Shown: one piece after another, positions 44,622 to 52,764 of the stretch
Layout of the letters: each line of letters opens with the position of its first letter
How positions within the stretch are numbered: position 1 is the first letter of the stretch
Source of the DNA: Paenibacillus koleovorans NBRC 103111
GTDB taxonomy: Bacteria; Bacillota; Bacilli; Paenibacillales; NBRC-103111
Reading direction: 5' to 3'
DNA length: 64,000 nucleotides
Assembly: GCF_004000845.1 (NCBI RefSeq)
Contig: NZ_BIMA01000016.1
Location: 1 to 64,000, forward strand
The notes under the pieces: model-generated
Told to the model about the DNA's origin: nothing
Database searches by the model: none
Seen by the model: the letters and a program-made list of their open reading frames with translations, nothing else
Position numbers and translations under genes: made by a program

Positions 44622-46715
44622 TTGGAACTGAATCAATACTTAAGCATGTTCATAGACGAGTCGAAGGAACACCTGCAGGCGATGAACGAAAACTTGCTCA
44701 AACTTGAAGCAAGTCCGGAAGACATCGGCATCGTGCAAGTGATTTTCCGCTCGGCGCATACATTGAAGGGCATGTCCGCCACGATGGGCTATGAAGATTT
44801 GGCGCTGCTCACCCACGAGATGGAGAATGTGCTCGATCTCGTGCGCAACTACAAGCTGCAGATGAATCCTTACATCTTCGATTCCGTCTTCCGCAGCGTC
44901 GATGCCCTGGAGACGATGGTGCACGACATCATCGCCGGAGGGACCGGCAAAGCCGACGTCACCGATATCGTGATCAGCCTGAAGGCGATCGTCTCCGGCG
45001 AGTACGAGCAAGGCGCGTCCGGCGGTTCCGGGACGGCTTCCGCCGCTACCTCCTCCGGACAAGGCGCTTCGCCCGATCGGTTGGACGAGTTCCAATATTC
45101 CGTGCTTCTGCAGTCGCTTGAGGCCGGCATGAACGTATTCCGGATCGAAGTGTCGCTCCAGACCACATGCATACTTAAAGCGGCTCGGGCATATATGGTA
45201 TTCGATACGCTGGAGCAGAACGGGGAAGTCGTCAAGTCGATTCCACCGGTCGAGGACATCGAGAAGGAGAGATTCGACCGTTCCTTTTCGCTGTTTGTCG
45301 TCTCCCATTCCGAAGGAGCGGCGCTCGAGACGGCGCTTAACAAAATCAGCGAGATCGAGTCCGTAAAGCTGCAAAAGCTGGATTCGGCCTCGCTCCACCA
45401 GCTGGCGTCCGCGCCGGCGGGCTCGCAGGGAGCATCGGGCTCTTCGGGCGGCAAAGCGACTGTGTCGGCGATCGGGCAGATTTCCGCCGCCAGCGCGGTG
45501 CTGGAGAAGCCGCAAGGCGCTGCTGCCGCTCCCGCCCAGCAGCAGAATGGCACGGCCCCGGTCGCGAACCGGACGATCCGGGTCGACATCGAGCGGTTGG
45601 ACGTCTTGATGAATTTGTTCAGCGAGCTCTTGATCGATCGCGTTCGGCTCGAGCAGCTGGCGAGCGAAATCCGCCGCAACGAACTGACCGAGACTGTAGA
45701 GCATATGGCCCGCGTGAGCTCGGATTTGCAAAATATCGTGTTGAAGCTGCGCATGGTCCCGGTCGATACCGTCTTCAACCGGTTCCCGCGCATGATCCGC
45801 GACTTGGCCAAGTCGCTCGACAAGAAGGTCGACCTGGTCATCACCGGGGCCGACACCGAGCTGGACCGCACGGTGATCGAAGAGATCGGCGATCCGCTCG
45901 TCCACCTGCTCCGCAATGCAGTCGACCACGGCATTGAGACGATAGCGGACCGCATTGCGGCCGGCAAGCCGGAGACCGGCACCGTGCAGCTGCGCGCCTT
46001 CCATAGCGGCAATCATGTGTTTATCGAGATTCAAGAGGACGGCAAAGGAATAGACCGAGATAAAGTGCTGAAGTCGGCTATCTCCAAAGGCGTTCTGTCG
46101 GCAGAGCAAGCAAAAGGTTTGCCGGATGAGCAAGTGTTCCAGCTGCTGTTCGCCTCCGGGTTCAGCACAGCGGACAAAATTTCCGATGTTTCCGGCCGGG
46201 GCGTAGGGCTCGACGTCGTGAAGACGAAGATCGAATCGCTGGGCGGTCACGTGCAGATTACTTCCCAGCTTGGCGTGGGCACGACGTTCTCGGTGCAGCT
46301 ACCGCTGACGCTCTCGATCATCTCGGCGATGCTGATCAAGATGGGCGACGAGAAATACGCGATCCCGCTCACGTCGATTCTCGAGACGTCGATCGTGCAG
46401 CGCAGCCAGATCCGCCTCATGCACGGCAGCAAGGTAATCGAGTTCCGCAACCATATTATCCCGCTTGTGTCGCTTAGCAAGCTGTTCGATATCCCGAGCT
46501 ACTCCGAGGAGAAGGAGAGCGAAACGGAGATTGTCGTCATCCGCAAGGGCGACAAAATGGCCGCTCTCATGGTGGATGATTTGATCGGCCAGCAGGAGAT
46601 CGTGCTGAAGTCGCTAGGCAAATATTTGACGAACTTGTTTGCCGTTTCCGGCGCTACCATATTAGGCGACGGGCAAGTCGCTCTCATTCTCGATACGAAC
46701 GCTTTGATCAAATAG
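44622..46715 (+). CDS. cheA: Chemotaxis histidine kinase CheA
   Basis: The 697-residue kinase has the five-domain order: Hpt with phosphorylated H46 in 'SAHTLKGMSATMG'; a CheY/CheB-binding P2 domain (about 160-265); dimerisation P3; HATPase P4 ('LVHLLRNAVDHGIE', 'EDGKGID', 'GRGVGLDVV'); and CheW-like P5. Ala/Gln/Gly-rich linkers separate the domains. The start is TTG 44622 with TGGGAGG upstream. It relays receptor state to CheY and CheB. Confidence 0.97.
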   Translation: MELNQYLSMFIDESKEHLQAMNENLLKLEASPEDIGIVQVIFRSAHTLKGMSATMGYEDLALLTHEMENVLDLVRNYKLQMNPYIFDSVFRSVDALETMVHDIIAGGTGKADVTDIVISLKAIVSGEYEQGASGGSGTASAATSSGQGASPDRLDEFQYSVLLQSLEAGMNVFRIEVSLQTTCILKAARAYMVFDTLEQNGEVVKSIPPVEDIEKERFDRSFSLFVVSHSEGAALETALNKISEIESVKLQKLDSASLHQLASAPAGSQGASGSSGGKATVSAIGQISAASAVLEKPQGAAAAPAQQQNGTAPVANRTIRVDIERLDVLMNLFSELLIDRVRLEQLASEIRRNELTETVEHMARVSSDLQNIVLKLRMVPVDTVFNRFPRMIRDLAKSLDKKVDLVITGADTELDRTVIEEIGDPLVHLLRNAVDHGIETIADRIAAGKPETGTVQLRAFHSGNHVFIEIQEDGKGIDRDKVLKSAISKGVLSAEQAKGLPDEQVFQLLFASGFSTADKISDVSGRGVGLDVVKTKIESLGGHVQITSQLGVGTTFSVQLPLTLSIISAMLIKMGDEKYAIPLTSILETSIVQRSQIRLMHGSKVIEFRNHIIPLVSLSKLFDIPSYSEEKESETEIVVIRKGDKMAALMVDDLIGQQEIVLKSLGKYLTNLFAVSGATILGDGQVALILDTNALIK

Positions 46716-46727
46716 GAGGGCTGAACG

Positions 46728-47189
46728 ATGGGAGAAGAGTTGAAGGTCATCGTATTTACATTGGCGCATGAACAATATGGAGTAGAGGTGGAGCGGGTTC
46801 GGACGATCGAGCGGATGCAGCCGCTCACGCGCGTGCCGAAGACGCCGGCTTTCGTGAAGGGCGTCATCAACTTGCGCGGCGTCGTCGTGCCGGTCATCGA
46901 CCTTCGCGGCCGCTTCCAGCTGCCGGAGTCGGACTATACCGATAATTCGCGGATCATTATTGTCGCGGTGAAGGAAATGGAAGTCGGGCTGATCGTGGAT
47001 TCGGCGAACGACGTGCTCGACGTCAATACCGACTCGATCGAGGATCCGCCGGAGATCGTAGGCGGCATCCGAGCCAAATATTTGCGCGGCGTAGCGAAGC
47101 TGTCCGGCGGCAATCTGCTTGTGCTGCTCAATCTGGAGGAAGTGCTGAACAAGAGCGAGATCGTGCAATTGGAACAGCTAGAGGCGTAG
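46728..47189 (+). CDS. cheW: Chemotaxis coupling protein CheW
   Basis: The 153-residue scaffold has two SH3-like barrels with 'VFTLAHEQYGVEVERVRTIER' and 'KGVINLRGVVVPVIDLRGRF'. It couples receptors to CheA. It lies 12 bases after cheA with TAGGAGGG upstream. The P5 domain of CheA has the same fold. Confidence 0.96.
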   Translation: MGEELKVIVFTLAHEQYGVEVERVRTIERMQPLTRVPKTPAFVKGVINLRGVVVPVIDLRGRFQLPESDYTDNSRIIIVAVKEMEVGLIVDSANDVLDVNTDSIEDPPEIVGGIRAKYLRGVAKLSGGNLLVLLNLEEVLNKSEIVQLEQLEA

Positions 47190-47199
47190 ACGGCATAGG

Positions 47200-47820
47200 A
47201 TGACAAACTTCTACCATTTCGCTGAATTTCAAATGGATGTGCTGAAGGAAGTCGGCAACATCGGAGCGGGTAACGCCGCTACAGCCTTGTCGCAGTTGCT
47301 CGATAAGCCGATCGACATGCAGGTGCCGCGAGTCAATCTGCTGCCGTTCGAGGATATCGTGAACAGCGTCGGCGGAGCCGATCAAGTGGTGCTGGCGGTG
47401 TTCCTCCGCGTCGAAGGCGAAGCGCCGGGCAATATGTTCTTTTTCTTCACCCCGGCTTCGGCCAAACGGCTGCTCTCGAACTTCGCCGGTATCGAAGTGG
47501 AAGTGGAGGGCAGCTATTCCGAGATGGAGCTGTCCGCCCTCGGGGAAATCGGCAACATCCTGGCCGGCTCCTACTTGTCCTCCCTCGCCGACTTCACCAA
47601 GCTTCATTTAATTCCTACCGTCCCTGCGCTGGCGATTGACATGCTTGGAGCAATCGTAAGCTACGGGTTTCTGCAATATGGCGAAATGGGGGACCACGCC
47701 CTCTTTATCGACACTCAGTTTCTGGAAGGGAAAGACCATGTGGAAGGCCACTTCTTCTTCATTCCGGACCCCGCAGCGTTCGGCAAACTGTTCCATGCCT
47801 TAGGAGTTCCGCTCGAATGA
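47200..47820 (+). CDS. cheC: CheY-P phosphatase CheC
   Basis: The 206-residue phosphatase retains both active-site elements, 'LKEVGNIGAGNAATAL' near residues 12-27 and 'LGEIGNILAGSYLSSL' near 114-129, each with the required Glu and Asn three residues apart. It dephosphorylates CheY-P and sequesters CheD. The stop overlaps the cheD start, matching their known protein interaction. Confidence 0.96.
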   Translation: MTNFYHFAEFQMDVLKEVGNIGAGNAATALSQLLDKPIDMQVPRVNLLPFEDIVNSVGGADQVVLAVFLRVEGEAPGNMFFFFTPASAKRLLSNFAGIEVEVEGSYSEMELSALGEIGNILAGSYLSSLADFTKLHLIPTVPALAIDMLGAIVSYGFLQYGEMGDHALFIDTQFLEGKDHVEGHFFFIPDPAAFGKLFHALGVPLE

Positions 47821-48314
47821 TGCCGGAACTCATCGTAAAAGTCGGCATGGCCGACCTCAACATTATTGTAGAGGTCGGAACTACGCTCAAGACGACGGGA
47901 TTGGGTTCGTGCGTGGGCGTAACCCTGTGGGATCCGAAGACGAAAGTCGCCGGCATGGCTCATATTATGCTTCCTTCCTCGGAAATCGCCAAGGAAGGGA
48001 CGCTGAACGTAGCCAAGTATGCGGATACCGCCATTCCCGCTCTGATTGAGCGGATGATTCAAGCCGGTGCGGGCAAGCTGAGGCTCGAAGCGAAGCTGGC
48101 CGGAGGAGCGCAGATGTTCGCCTTCTCCGGCAGCTCCGACACGATGCGCATCGGCCCTCGCAACGTAGAGTCTTGCAAAGCGATTTTGAGCCGGGCTGGC
48201 ATTCCGGTGCGTGCGGAGGATACGGGCGGCAATTTCGGCCGCACGATCGAATTTTACAACCAAACGGGAGTGCTTGTTTTACGTACCGTGCAGCAAGGAG
48301 CAAGGGAGATCTGA
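47817..48314 (+). CDS. cheD: Chemoreceptor glutamine deamidase CheD
   Basis: The 165-residue enzyme has the papain-like Cys in 'TTGLGSCVGVTLWD' and His in 'GMAHIMLPS'. It deamidates receptor glutamines and enhances CheC activity. ATG 47817 overlaps the cheC stop; ATG 47820 is the next codon. Its own stop shares a base with the next ORF. Confidence 0.96.
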   Translation: MMPELIVKVGMADLNIIVEVGTTLKTTGLGSCVGVTLWDPKTKVAGMAHIMLPSSEIAKEGTLNVAKYADTAIPALIERMIQAGAGKLRLEAKLAGGAQMFAFSGSSDTMRIGPRNVESCKAILSRAGIPVRAEDTGGNFGRTIEFYNQTGVLVLRTVQQGAREI

Positions 48315-48733
48315 TGATTGGAACCGTGCGTTGGAATCTGGCGTTGGGTGTATTGGGGTTCGGATTAACGTTTCTGCTATCGGTCGGCGATAATTATTTT
48401 ACCACTACTCTATTACACAGCAGCTATGGCTTTATCATCATGTTCGGAGTTGGCTTCGCAGTCAGATGGGTGCTCGGAACGTTAGCGGGGTTGAAGGAGC
48501 TGCAGCATGAAGAGGGGAACGAGGCGGTGGAGGAAGCCGGCAAGGGCAATTCCGTCTATTCGGTCACCCCGAACGATGAGGCGGAGCTGAATGAGCTGTT
48601 GAAGAACGGCATGAACGGTGCGTCGGCACCATCCCCGGACGAATTTACGCTGCTCAAGCCGAAGAGGCTGACGACCGCTCCCGGTGAACCGGAGGAGATG
48701 GCCCAGGCACTGCGACGCTTTACTGAAGAGTAA
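48314..48733 (+). CDS. Small membrane protein between cheD and sigD, function unknown
   Basis: The 139-residue protein has two hydrophobic segments (about residues 7-24 and 35-60) with a short connector, then an acidic, disordered cytoplasmic tail ending in a Pro/Glu-rich helix. I do not recognise a domain. The ATG at 48314 shares one base with the cheD stop (TGATG), and sigD follows after 14 bases, so it is co-translated with the chemotaxis and sigma genes. B. subtilis has no gene at this place; swrB follows sigD there. A membrane role in motility regulation is an inference from position. Confidence 0.75.
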   Translation: MIGTVRWNLALGVLGFGLTFLLSVGDNYFTTTLLHSSYGFIIMFGVGFAVRWVLGTLAGLKELQHEEGNEAVEEAGKGNSVYSVTPNDEAELNELLKNGMNGASAPSPDEFTLLKPKRLTTAPGEPEEMAQALRRFTEE

Positions 48734-48747
48734 GGAGTGCGGTAGGA

Positions 48748-49533
48748 ATGATTCAACAAAAGCAATCCCATCTATCCAATGTCGAGTTATGGAAAGCGTG
48801 GAAAGTGGAAGGCTTGCTTGCGGCGAAGCAGCAGTTGATCGAGCAATATTTGCCGCTGGTCGACTATGTCGTCGGCCGTTTGCTAGTCGGCCTCCCCAAG
48901 AACGTGTCCCGGGACGATCTGTGCAGCCACGGCATGTTGGGTCTGATCGACGCGGTGGAGAAGTTCGATTACGAGCGGGGCCTGCAGTTCGAGACGTATG
49001 CTTCCTGGCGTATTCGCGGAGCGACGATCGACGGGCTGCGGCAAGGCGACTGGGTCCCACGGTCGGTGCGCGAGAAGGCGAAGCGGCTGGAGGACGCGTA
49101 TCAGAAGCTCGAGCAGCATTATTTGCGCTCCGTAACCGATACGGAAATGAGCGAGTATTTGCAGATCAGTGAGAAAGAATTTCAACACATGCTTCAGGAA
49201 ATATCGATTACTGCGATTTGTTCGTTCGACGACCCGATCAAGGAGGAGGAATCCGAGACGCGGTTGTCGCTTATGATAGACGAGAAGGCCAAAAATCCGG
49301 AATATAAGGTAAACGAGTTTTTCTTGAAAGAGTCGTTAGCCAAAGCGATCGAGAAATTGACCGAAAAGGAACGGACAGTCGTCTCTCTGTTTTACTACGA
49401 GGAGCTGTCGCTCAGTGAAATCGCCGAGGTGATGTCCTTGTCGCCGTCGCGGATCTCGCAGCTGCATTCCAAAGCAATATTGCGGCTCAGAGGCTCGCTT
49501 GGCAGATGGAAGAACCAACTGCTTGAGGATTGA
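48748..49533 (+). CDS. sigD: RNA polymerase sigma factor SigD (FliA/WhiG family)
   Basis: The 261-residue sigma-28-type factor drives late flagellar, chemotaxis and autolysin genes. Region 2 contains 'HGMLGLIDAVEKFDYERGLQFETYASWRIRGA', with the DNA-melting residues, and region 4 contains 'LSLSEIAEVMSLSPSRISQLHSKAI'. GGAGTGCGGTAGG precedes ATG 48748. It is placed near the end of the fla/che cluster as in Bacillus, where distance from the promoter limits its expression. Confidence 0.97.
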   Translation: MIQQKQSHLSNVELWKAWKVEGLLAAKQQLIEQYLPLVDYVVGRLLVGLPKNVSRDDLCSHGMLGLIDAVEKFDYERGLQFETYASWRIRGATIDGLRQGDWVPRSVREKAKRLEDAYQKLEQHYLRSVTDTEMSEYLQISEKEFQHMLQEISITAICSFDDPIKEEESETRLSLMIDEKAKNPEYKVNEFFLKESLAKAIEKLTEKERTVVSLFYYEELSLSEIAEVMSLSPSRISQLHSKAILRLRGSLGRWKNQLLED

Positions 49534-49554
49534 TTGGCGGGGGGAGGAAAAAGT

Positions 49555-50961
49555 TTGTCCAGTGAGAACGCTGTAGACCAATGGATGACCGTGGAGCTGT
49601 CGGATGACAAGATCAGTGCTTATTTGTCGATCTTGCCGATGGCCGAGCCGATTACTTGCACTGTAAAAGATTTGGAACAGCTCCTCGCTTCGCACCGTGT
49701 CAAGTTCGGAGTGAAGTACGGCATTCTGCAGCAGATCGCGGAGAGCGTGAGAAAGTTTGCCGGGAAGCAGACGTTGATTGCGGAAGGCGAACGCCCGCAG
49801 CCGGGCAAAGACGGCGAAATCCGGATGATCTACGATCCGGACGAAGCGATCCGGCGCCCGCTCGAAATGGACGACGGCACCGTCGATTTTAAAGAAATAT
49901 CCAGGATCATGAACGTACGCAAAGGACAGTTGATCGCCGAACGCCTTCTGGCTGGACTCGGATCGCCGGGCCGTGCTGTAACCGGGGATATTCTGGACGG
50001 CAAAAACGGGAAGGACGTGCGGTTCAAGATCGGAAAAAACGTCGTTGCAGATGCTGAGCAGCTAGCGTTGTACGCTGCGATGGACGGCATGATCTCGATT
50101 ACCGACCGAGGCAAAATCAACGTCTTCCCGATATACGAAGTGAACGGGGATGTCGACTACAGGATCGGCAACATCGACTTTTTCGGCAGCGTAGTCATCC
50201 GGGGAAACGTTTTGCCCGGCTTCAAAGTGAAGGCGGCGGGCGATATCCGCGTGACGGGCGGTGTAGAAAGCGCAGAGCTGGAGGCGGTCGGGTCGATCGA
50301 GATCGGCGCCGGCATCCTGGGGCATAACAAGGGATTGATACGCGCCGGGCTCAACGTCAAGAGCTCGTTCATCCAGGACGCCCAGGTCGAGGCGGCTCAA
50401 GATATTCTCGTGACGCACAGTATCATGCATTCGCAAATTCGCGCCGGTCGCAACGTGATTTGCAAAGGGGCCAAAGGGCTGCTCATCGGAGGAATCGTGC
50501 AAGCCGGCGAGAAGGTAGTGGCGCGAACGGTAGGCAATACGATGTCAACCCCAACGACCATTGAGGTCGGGGTATTACCTGAGCTGCGCAATGAATTGTC
50601 CGCTCTCCGAGCGCAGCTGAAGGTGCTGGCCGAGAGCCTGGACAAAACCGACAAGGCGCTCGTTTTGCTCGATCAAATGGCTGTTACCGGCCAGCTCAGC
50701 CCCGAACGGATGGCAATGCGAATCAAGCTCAGTCATACGAAGAAACAAGCGATCGAAGAACAAGCCGCCGCCAAGGAGCGTATATTGGAAATAGAGCGTA
50801 CGCTGGAGGACACCGACAAGGCGAGAGTCGAGATCATCTCGATCGTATACGGCGGAACGAAGATCGTTATCGGCCGGTACACGCGCTTCGTCAAGGAAGT
50901 GGCTCCGAGAGTGTATTTCAAATATTTGGACGGCGATATAGCCATGCTCCCGAATTCATAG
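49555..50961 (+). CDS. FapA family protein (DUF342)
   Basis: The 468-residue soluble protein has an N-terminal alpha/beta domain, a central right-handed beta-helix-like region (about 200-345, many short G-V-I and A-G repeats such as 'GNVLPGFKVKAAGDIRVTGG'), and a coiled coil (about 350-435). This is the FapA/DUF342 architecture common next to sigD in Firmicutes. The function is unproven; surface or motility regulation roles have been proposed. The start is TTG 49555 with GGGGAGG 7 bases before; TTG 49534 would place the binding site inside the gene. Confidence 0.82.
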   Translation: MSSENAVDQWMTVELSDDKISAYLSILPMAEPITCTVKDLEQLLASHRVKFGVKYGILQQIAESVRKFAGKQTLIAEGERPQPGKDGEIRMIYDPDEAIRRPLEMDDGTVDFKEISRIMNVRKGQLIAERLLAGLGSPGRAVTGDILDGKNGKDVRFKIGKNVVADAEQLALYAAMDGMISITDRGKINVFPIYEVNGDVDYRIGNIDFFGSVVIRGNVLPGFKVKAAGDIRVTGGVESAELEAVGSIEIGAGILGHNKGLIRAGLNVKSSFIQDAQVEAAQDILVTHSIMHSQIRAGRNVICKGAKGLLIGGIVQAGEKVVARTVGNTMSTPTTIEVGVLPELRNELSALRAQLKVLAESLDKTDKALVLLDQMAVTGQLSPERMAMRIKLSHTKKQAIEEQAAAKERILEIERTLEDTDKARVEIISIVYGGTKIVIGRYTRFVKEVAPRVYFKYLDGDIAMLPNS

Positions 50962-50989
50962 TTTATCCTTGCAGCGAAGACAGCCGATC

Positions 50990-51018
50990 TTGCCACCGTT
51001 TCATACAGGACCTATAAT
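50990..51018 (+). promoter_or_regulatory. Near-consensus sigma-A promoter inside the cluster
   Basis: TTGCCA (50990-50995), a 17-bp spacer and TATAAT (51013-51018) differ from consensus at one base. Transcription would begin near 51025, only about five bases before the next ATG. It could drive the small genes at 51030-52570 independently of the fla/che promoter. Confidence 0.65.
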
Positions 51019-51029
51019 GAGGTGATCGT

Positions 51030-51353
51030 ATGAGCTTAAAATCGGTAGAAATGCAAATGGCGATTCCGCGTACGAAAGACGCGGGGATGGTGCAGAACCA
51101 GTTGATCCACAAGCCGATGCTGGATCAAGCGCAGCTCGCGGCCGGAACCGCGCAGGAAACGATCCGTTCCCGGCAGAAGACGGCAAAGGTTGAAGAGGCA
51201 CAGCCGCAGCGGATCAAGGACGAGCAAAGCCGCGGCGGGAACAAGCCGCCTGGCAAGTCGCCCTACGCATCCGCCGCCAAGTCGACCAAGAAGCAGGCGG
51301 AAGAATCGGCGGAGCATCCCTACAAGGGGCACCACATCGATATGTCGCTCTAA
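51030..51353 (+). CDS. Small hydrophilic fla/che-associated protein, unknown function
   Basis: The 107-residue protein is rich in Lys, Gln, Ala and Ser, without membrane segments or recognised domain. The N-terminus 'SLKSVEMQMAIPRTKDAG' looks helical, the middle is disordered, and the end 'HPYKGHHIDMSL' is the most distinctive part. Similar small proteins with an HPYKG-H-ID ending occur near sigD in other Firmicutes (recollection, not checked). GAGGTGAT precedes ATG 51030. A near-consensus promoter ends 11 bases before the ATG, which would give an almost leaderless transcript. Confidence 0.7.
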   Translation: MSLKSVEMQMAIPRTKDAGMVQNQLIHKPMLDQAQLAAGTAQETIRSRQKTAKVEEAQPQRIKDEQSRGGNKPPGKSPYASAAKSTKKQAEESAEHPYKGHHIDMSL

Positions 51354-51384
51354 ATCGTGCGACGGAGGAAGGGAAAATCGCTTT

Positions 51385-52029
51385 ATGGAACCATGGCATT
51401 ATATCGTTCTGCTAGGCGCCGTCCTGCTCGTTTTCGCCTTAATCCGGCCGAGCACCCGCCAGCAGCCGAAGCCTGCAGCGAACACGATGCAGGCGATCGA
51501 AGATACGATGGAGCAATTCTCGGCCGAGCTCGAGGAAGAGAATCGGCAGCTGCTTCAGCTAGTTTCGGCGATGAAGCATGACCACGAGAAACATTCCGCC
51601 AAGCTGCAAGGGCGCATCGAAGCGCTTGAGCGGAATAACGGCGAAGTGTCCAAGCAGCTTGATCGGCTGCTGCAAGCTGAGGAGACCCGCAAGTCGCAGC
51701 CTGCCGTGACGCAAGCTTATGTGCAATCGGCGGTGCCACAGGCGGAAGGCTATTCGACAGCGCCAGCTGCAGGAGCCACGCTTTCGGCTTCTGTCGCCCG
51801 TTTGTCGGACAAGCCCATTCCGATTGAATCGGTTGGGCACGCGGCTGCAGCTTCGGCACCGACGCCAGAACCTAGAGGCATCAACATCCGCAACCGGTAC
51901 GCCGAGCTATTCCAGCTGGAGAAGCAAGGCAAGTCGGTCGATTATATCGCGAAGAAGCTCGGCATGAATAAAGGCGAAGTAATGCTCATCTTGCAGCTGG
52001 CCAAACAGGAGGACCGCGTCCGTGCTTAA
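51385..52029 (+). CDS. SwrB-like membrane-anchored protein
   Basis: The 214-residue protein has one N-terminal membrane segment (about residues 6-22, 'IVLLGAVLLVFALI'), a long coiled coil (about 35-100), a disordered Ala/Pro/Ser linker and a C-terminal helix-turn-helix-like module with 'FQLEKQGKSVDYIAKKLGMNKGEVMLI'. Topology, C-terminal motif and position after sigD match B. subtilis SwrB (YlxL), which promotes flagellar type III export activation; the linker makes it longer (SwrB is 167). ATG 51385 is preceded by GGAGGAAGGGA. The next gene starts within its 3' end. Confidence 0.78.
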   Translation: MEPWHYIVLLGAVLLVFALIRPSTRQQPKPAANTMQAIEDTMEQFSAELEEENRQLLQLVSAMKHDHEKHSAKLQGRIEALERNNGEVSKQLDRLLQAEETRKSQPAVTQAYVQSAVPQAEGYSTAPAAGATLSASVARLSDKPIPIESVGHAAAASAPTPEPRGINIRNRYAELFQLEKQGKSVDYIAKKLGMNKGEVMLILQLAKQEDRVRA

Positions 52030-52570
52030 AAATCGTACGTTCATCATCGGGCTCGGGATCGGCCTGATTGCAGGCGCCGTCTTGTTGCAGCTGCTGTGGA
52101 TCGCCGACCCCGAACGGAACGAAGCGACTGCTGAACAGACTGGACTGCCTATGACGCAGCAGCAGCTTGCCCTGGAGGCGGAACGGCTTCAATTGAAGGT
52201 CGTGCCTAAGGATCAGATCGCCTATACGACCGCTCAGATCGAAGAGATTAAGAGAAGAGCGATTGAGGACGACAAGGCGAAGTCGGCTGCGACAACCCCG
52301 TCTCCGACATCGTCGAATGCTGCTTCTTCTACTTCAACTCCGGTGCCGACCGTACAGCCTACTGCGCTGATGGTCTATATCCCGGATAAGCTGGATGCGA
52401 CGTCGGTCGCTCATTTGCTCGTTCAGTACAAAGTGCTGCAAGAGCCTAACGCCTTGATCGATTTGTTGCTGCAGCGAGGATTGACCGAGAAAATCCGATA
52501 CGGCAACTATACGTTCGACAAGCTGAACGATGCCGAGGATGTCATGAAGAAAATAACGGCCGGTCCTTAA
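52022..52570 (+). CDS. Membrane-anchored protein with MltG-like subdomain, no catalytic domain
   Basis: The 182-residue protein has one N-terminal membrane segment (about 7-27), a polar and Ser/Thr/Pro-rich spacer (about 30-112), and a C-terminal domain 'VYIPDKLDATSVAHLL ... IRYGNYTF'. That domain resembles the LysM-like N-terminal subdomain of endolytic transglycosylase MltG (YceG). The MltG catalytic domain is absent, so it should be a wall- or glycan-binding accessory rather than a lytic enzyme. The start is GTG 52022, overlapping the SwrB-like stop, with AGGAGG upstream. It is the last gene of the cluster. Confidence 0.72.
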   Translation: MLKNRTFIIGLGIGLIAGAVLLQLLWIADPERNEATAEQTGLPMTQQQLALEAERLQLKVVPKDQIAYTTAQIEEIKRRAIEDDKAKSAATTPSPTSSNAASSTSTPVPTVQPTALMVYIPDKLDATSVAHLLVQYKVLQEPNALIDLLLQRGLTEKIRYGNYTFDKLNDAEDVMKKITAGP

Positions 52571-52572
52571 CC

Positions 52573-52601
52573 CGAACCTTTCCTCTCTATGGAAAGGTTC
52601 G
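52573..52601 (+). terminator. Hairpin ending the flagellar cluster
   Basis: A perfect 11-bp stem CGAACCTTTCC / GGAAAGGTTCG has a 7-base loop and follows the last stop by 2 bases. The trailing CTTGCTGTT is only partly T-rich, so some read-through into rpsB is possible. Confidence 0.7.
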
Positions 52602-52608
52602 CTTGCTG

Positions 52609-52638
52609 TTGCAAGGAGATATTCAGTTGTGGTATAGT
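52609..52638 (+). promoter_or_regulatory. Sigma-A promoter of rpsB
   Basis: TTGCAA (52609-52614), 18-bp spacer and TATAGT (52633-52638) form a good sigma-A promoter. The start of transcription would be near 52645, giving a leader of about 120 bases before rpsB. Confidence 0.65.
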
Positions 52639-52642
52639 AGTT

Positions 52643-52764
52643 GACGGTGTTAAAAACCACACGTCGCTTAATTTCGACAAGGGTGCTGTTGAACAAACAG
52701 TTTTGTCGGGAGATGCGGGCGGCGGAGGAAACCACAAAAACCAAACCTGAGGAGGTGCGTGAGG
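52643..52764 (+). ncRNA. Structured rpsB leader
   Basis: After the promoter, CGACAA (52675-52680) pairs with TTGTCG (52703-52708), and CTGTT/AACAG (52686-52700) closes the upper stem. GACG/CGTC (52643-52665) could form a first hairpin. Ribosomal protein genes often carry such leaders for autoregulation; S2 binding here is inferred, and no match to a named Rfam family is claimed. Confidence 0.45.
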
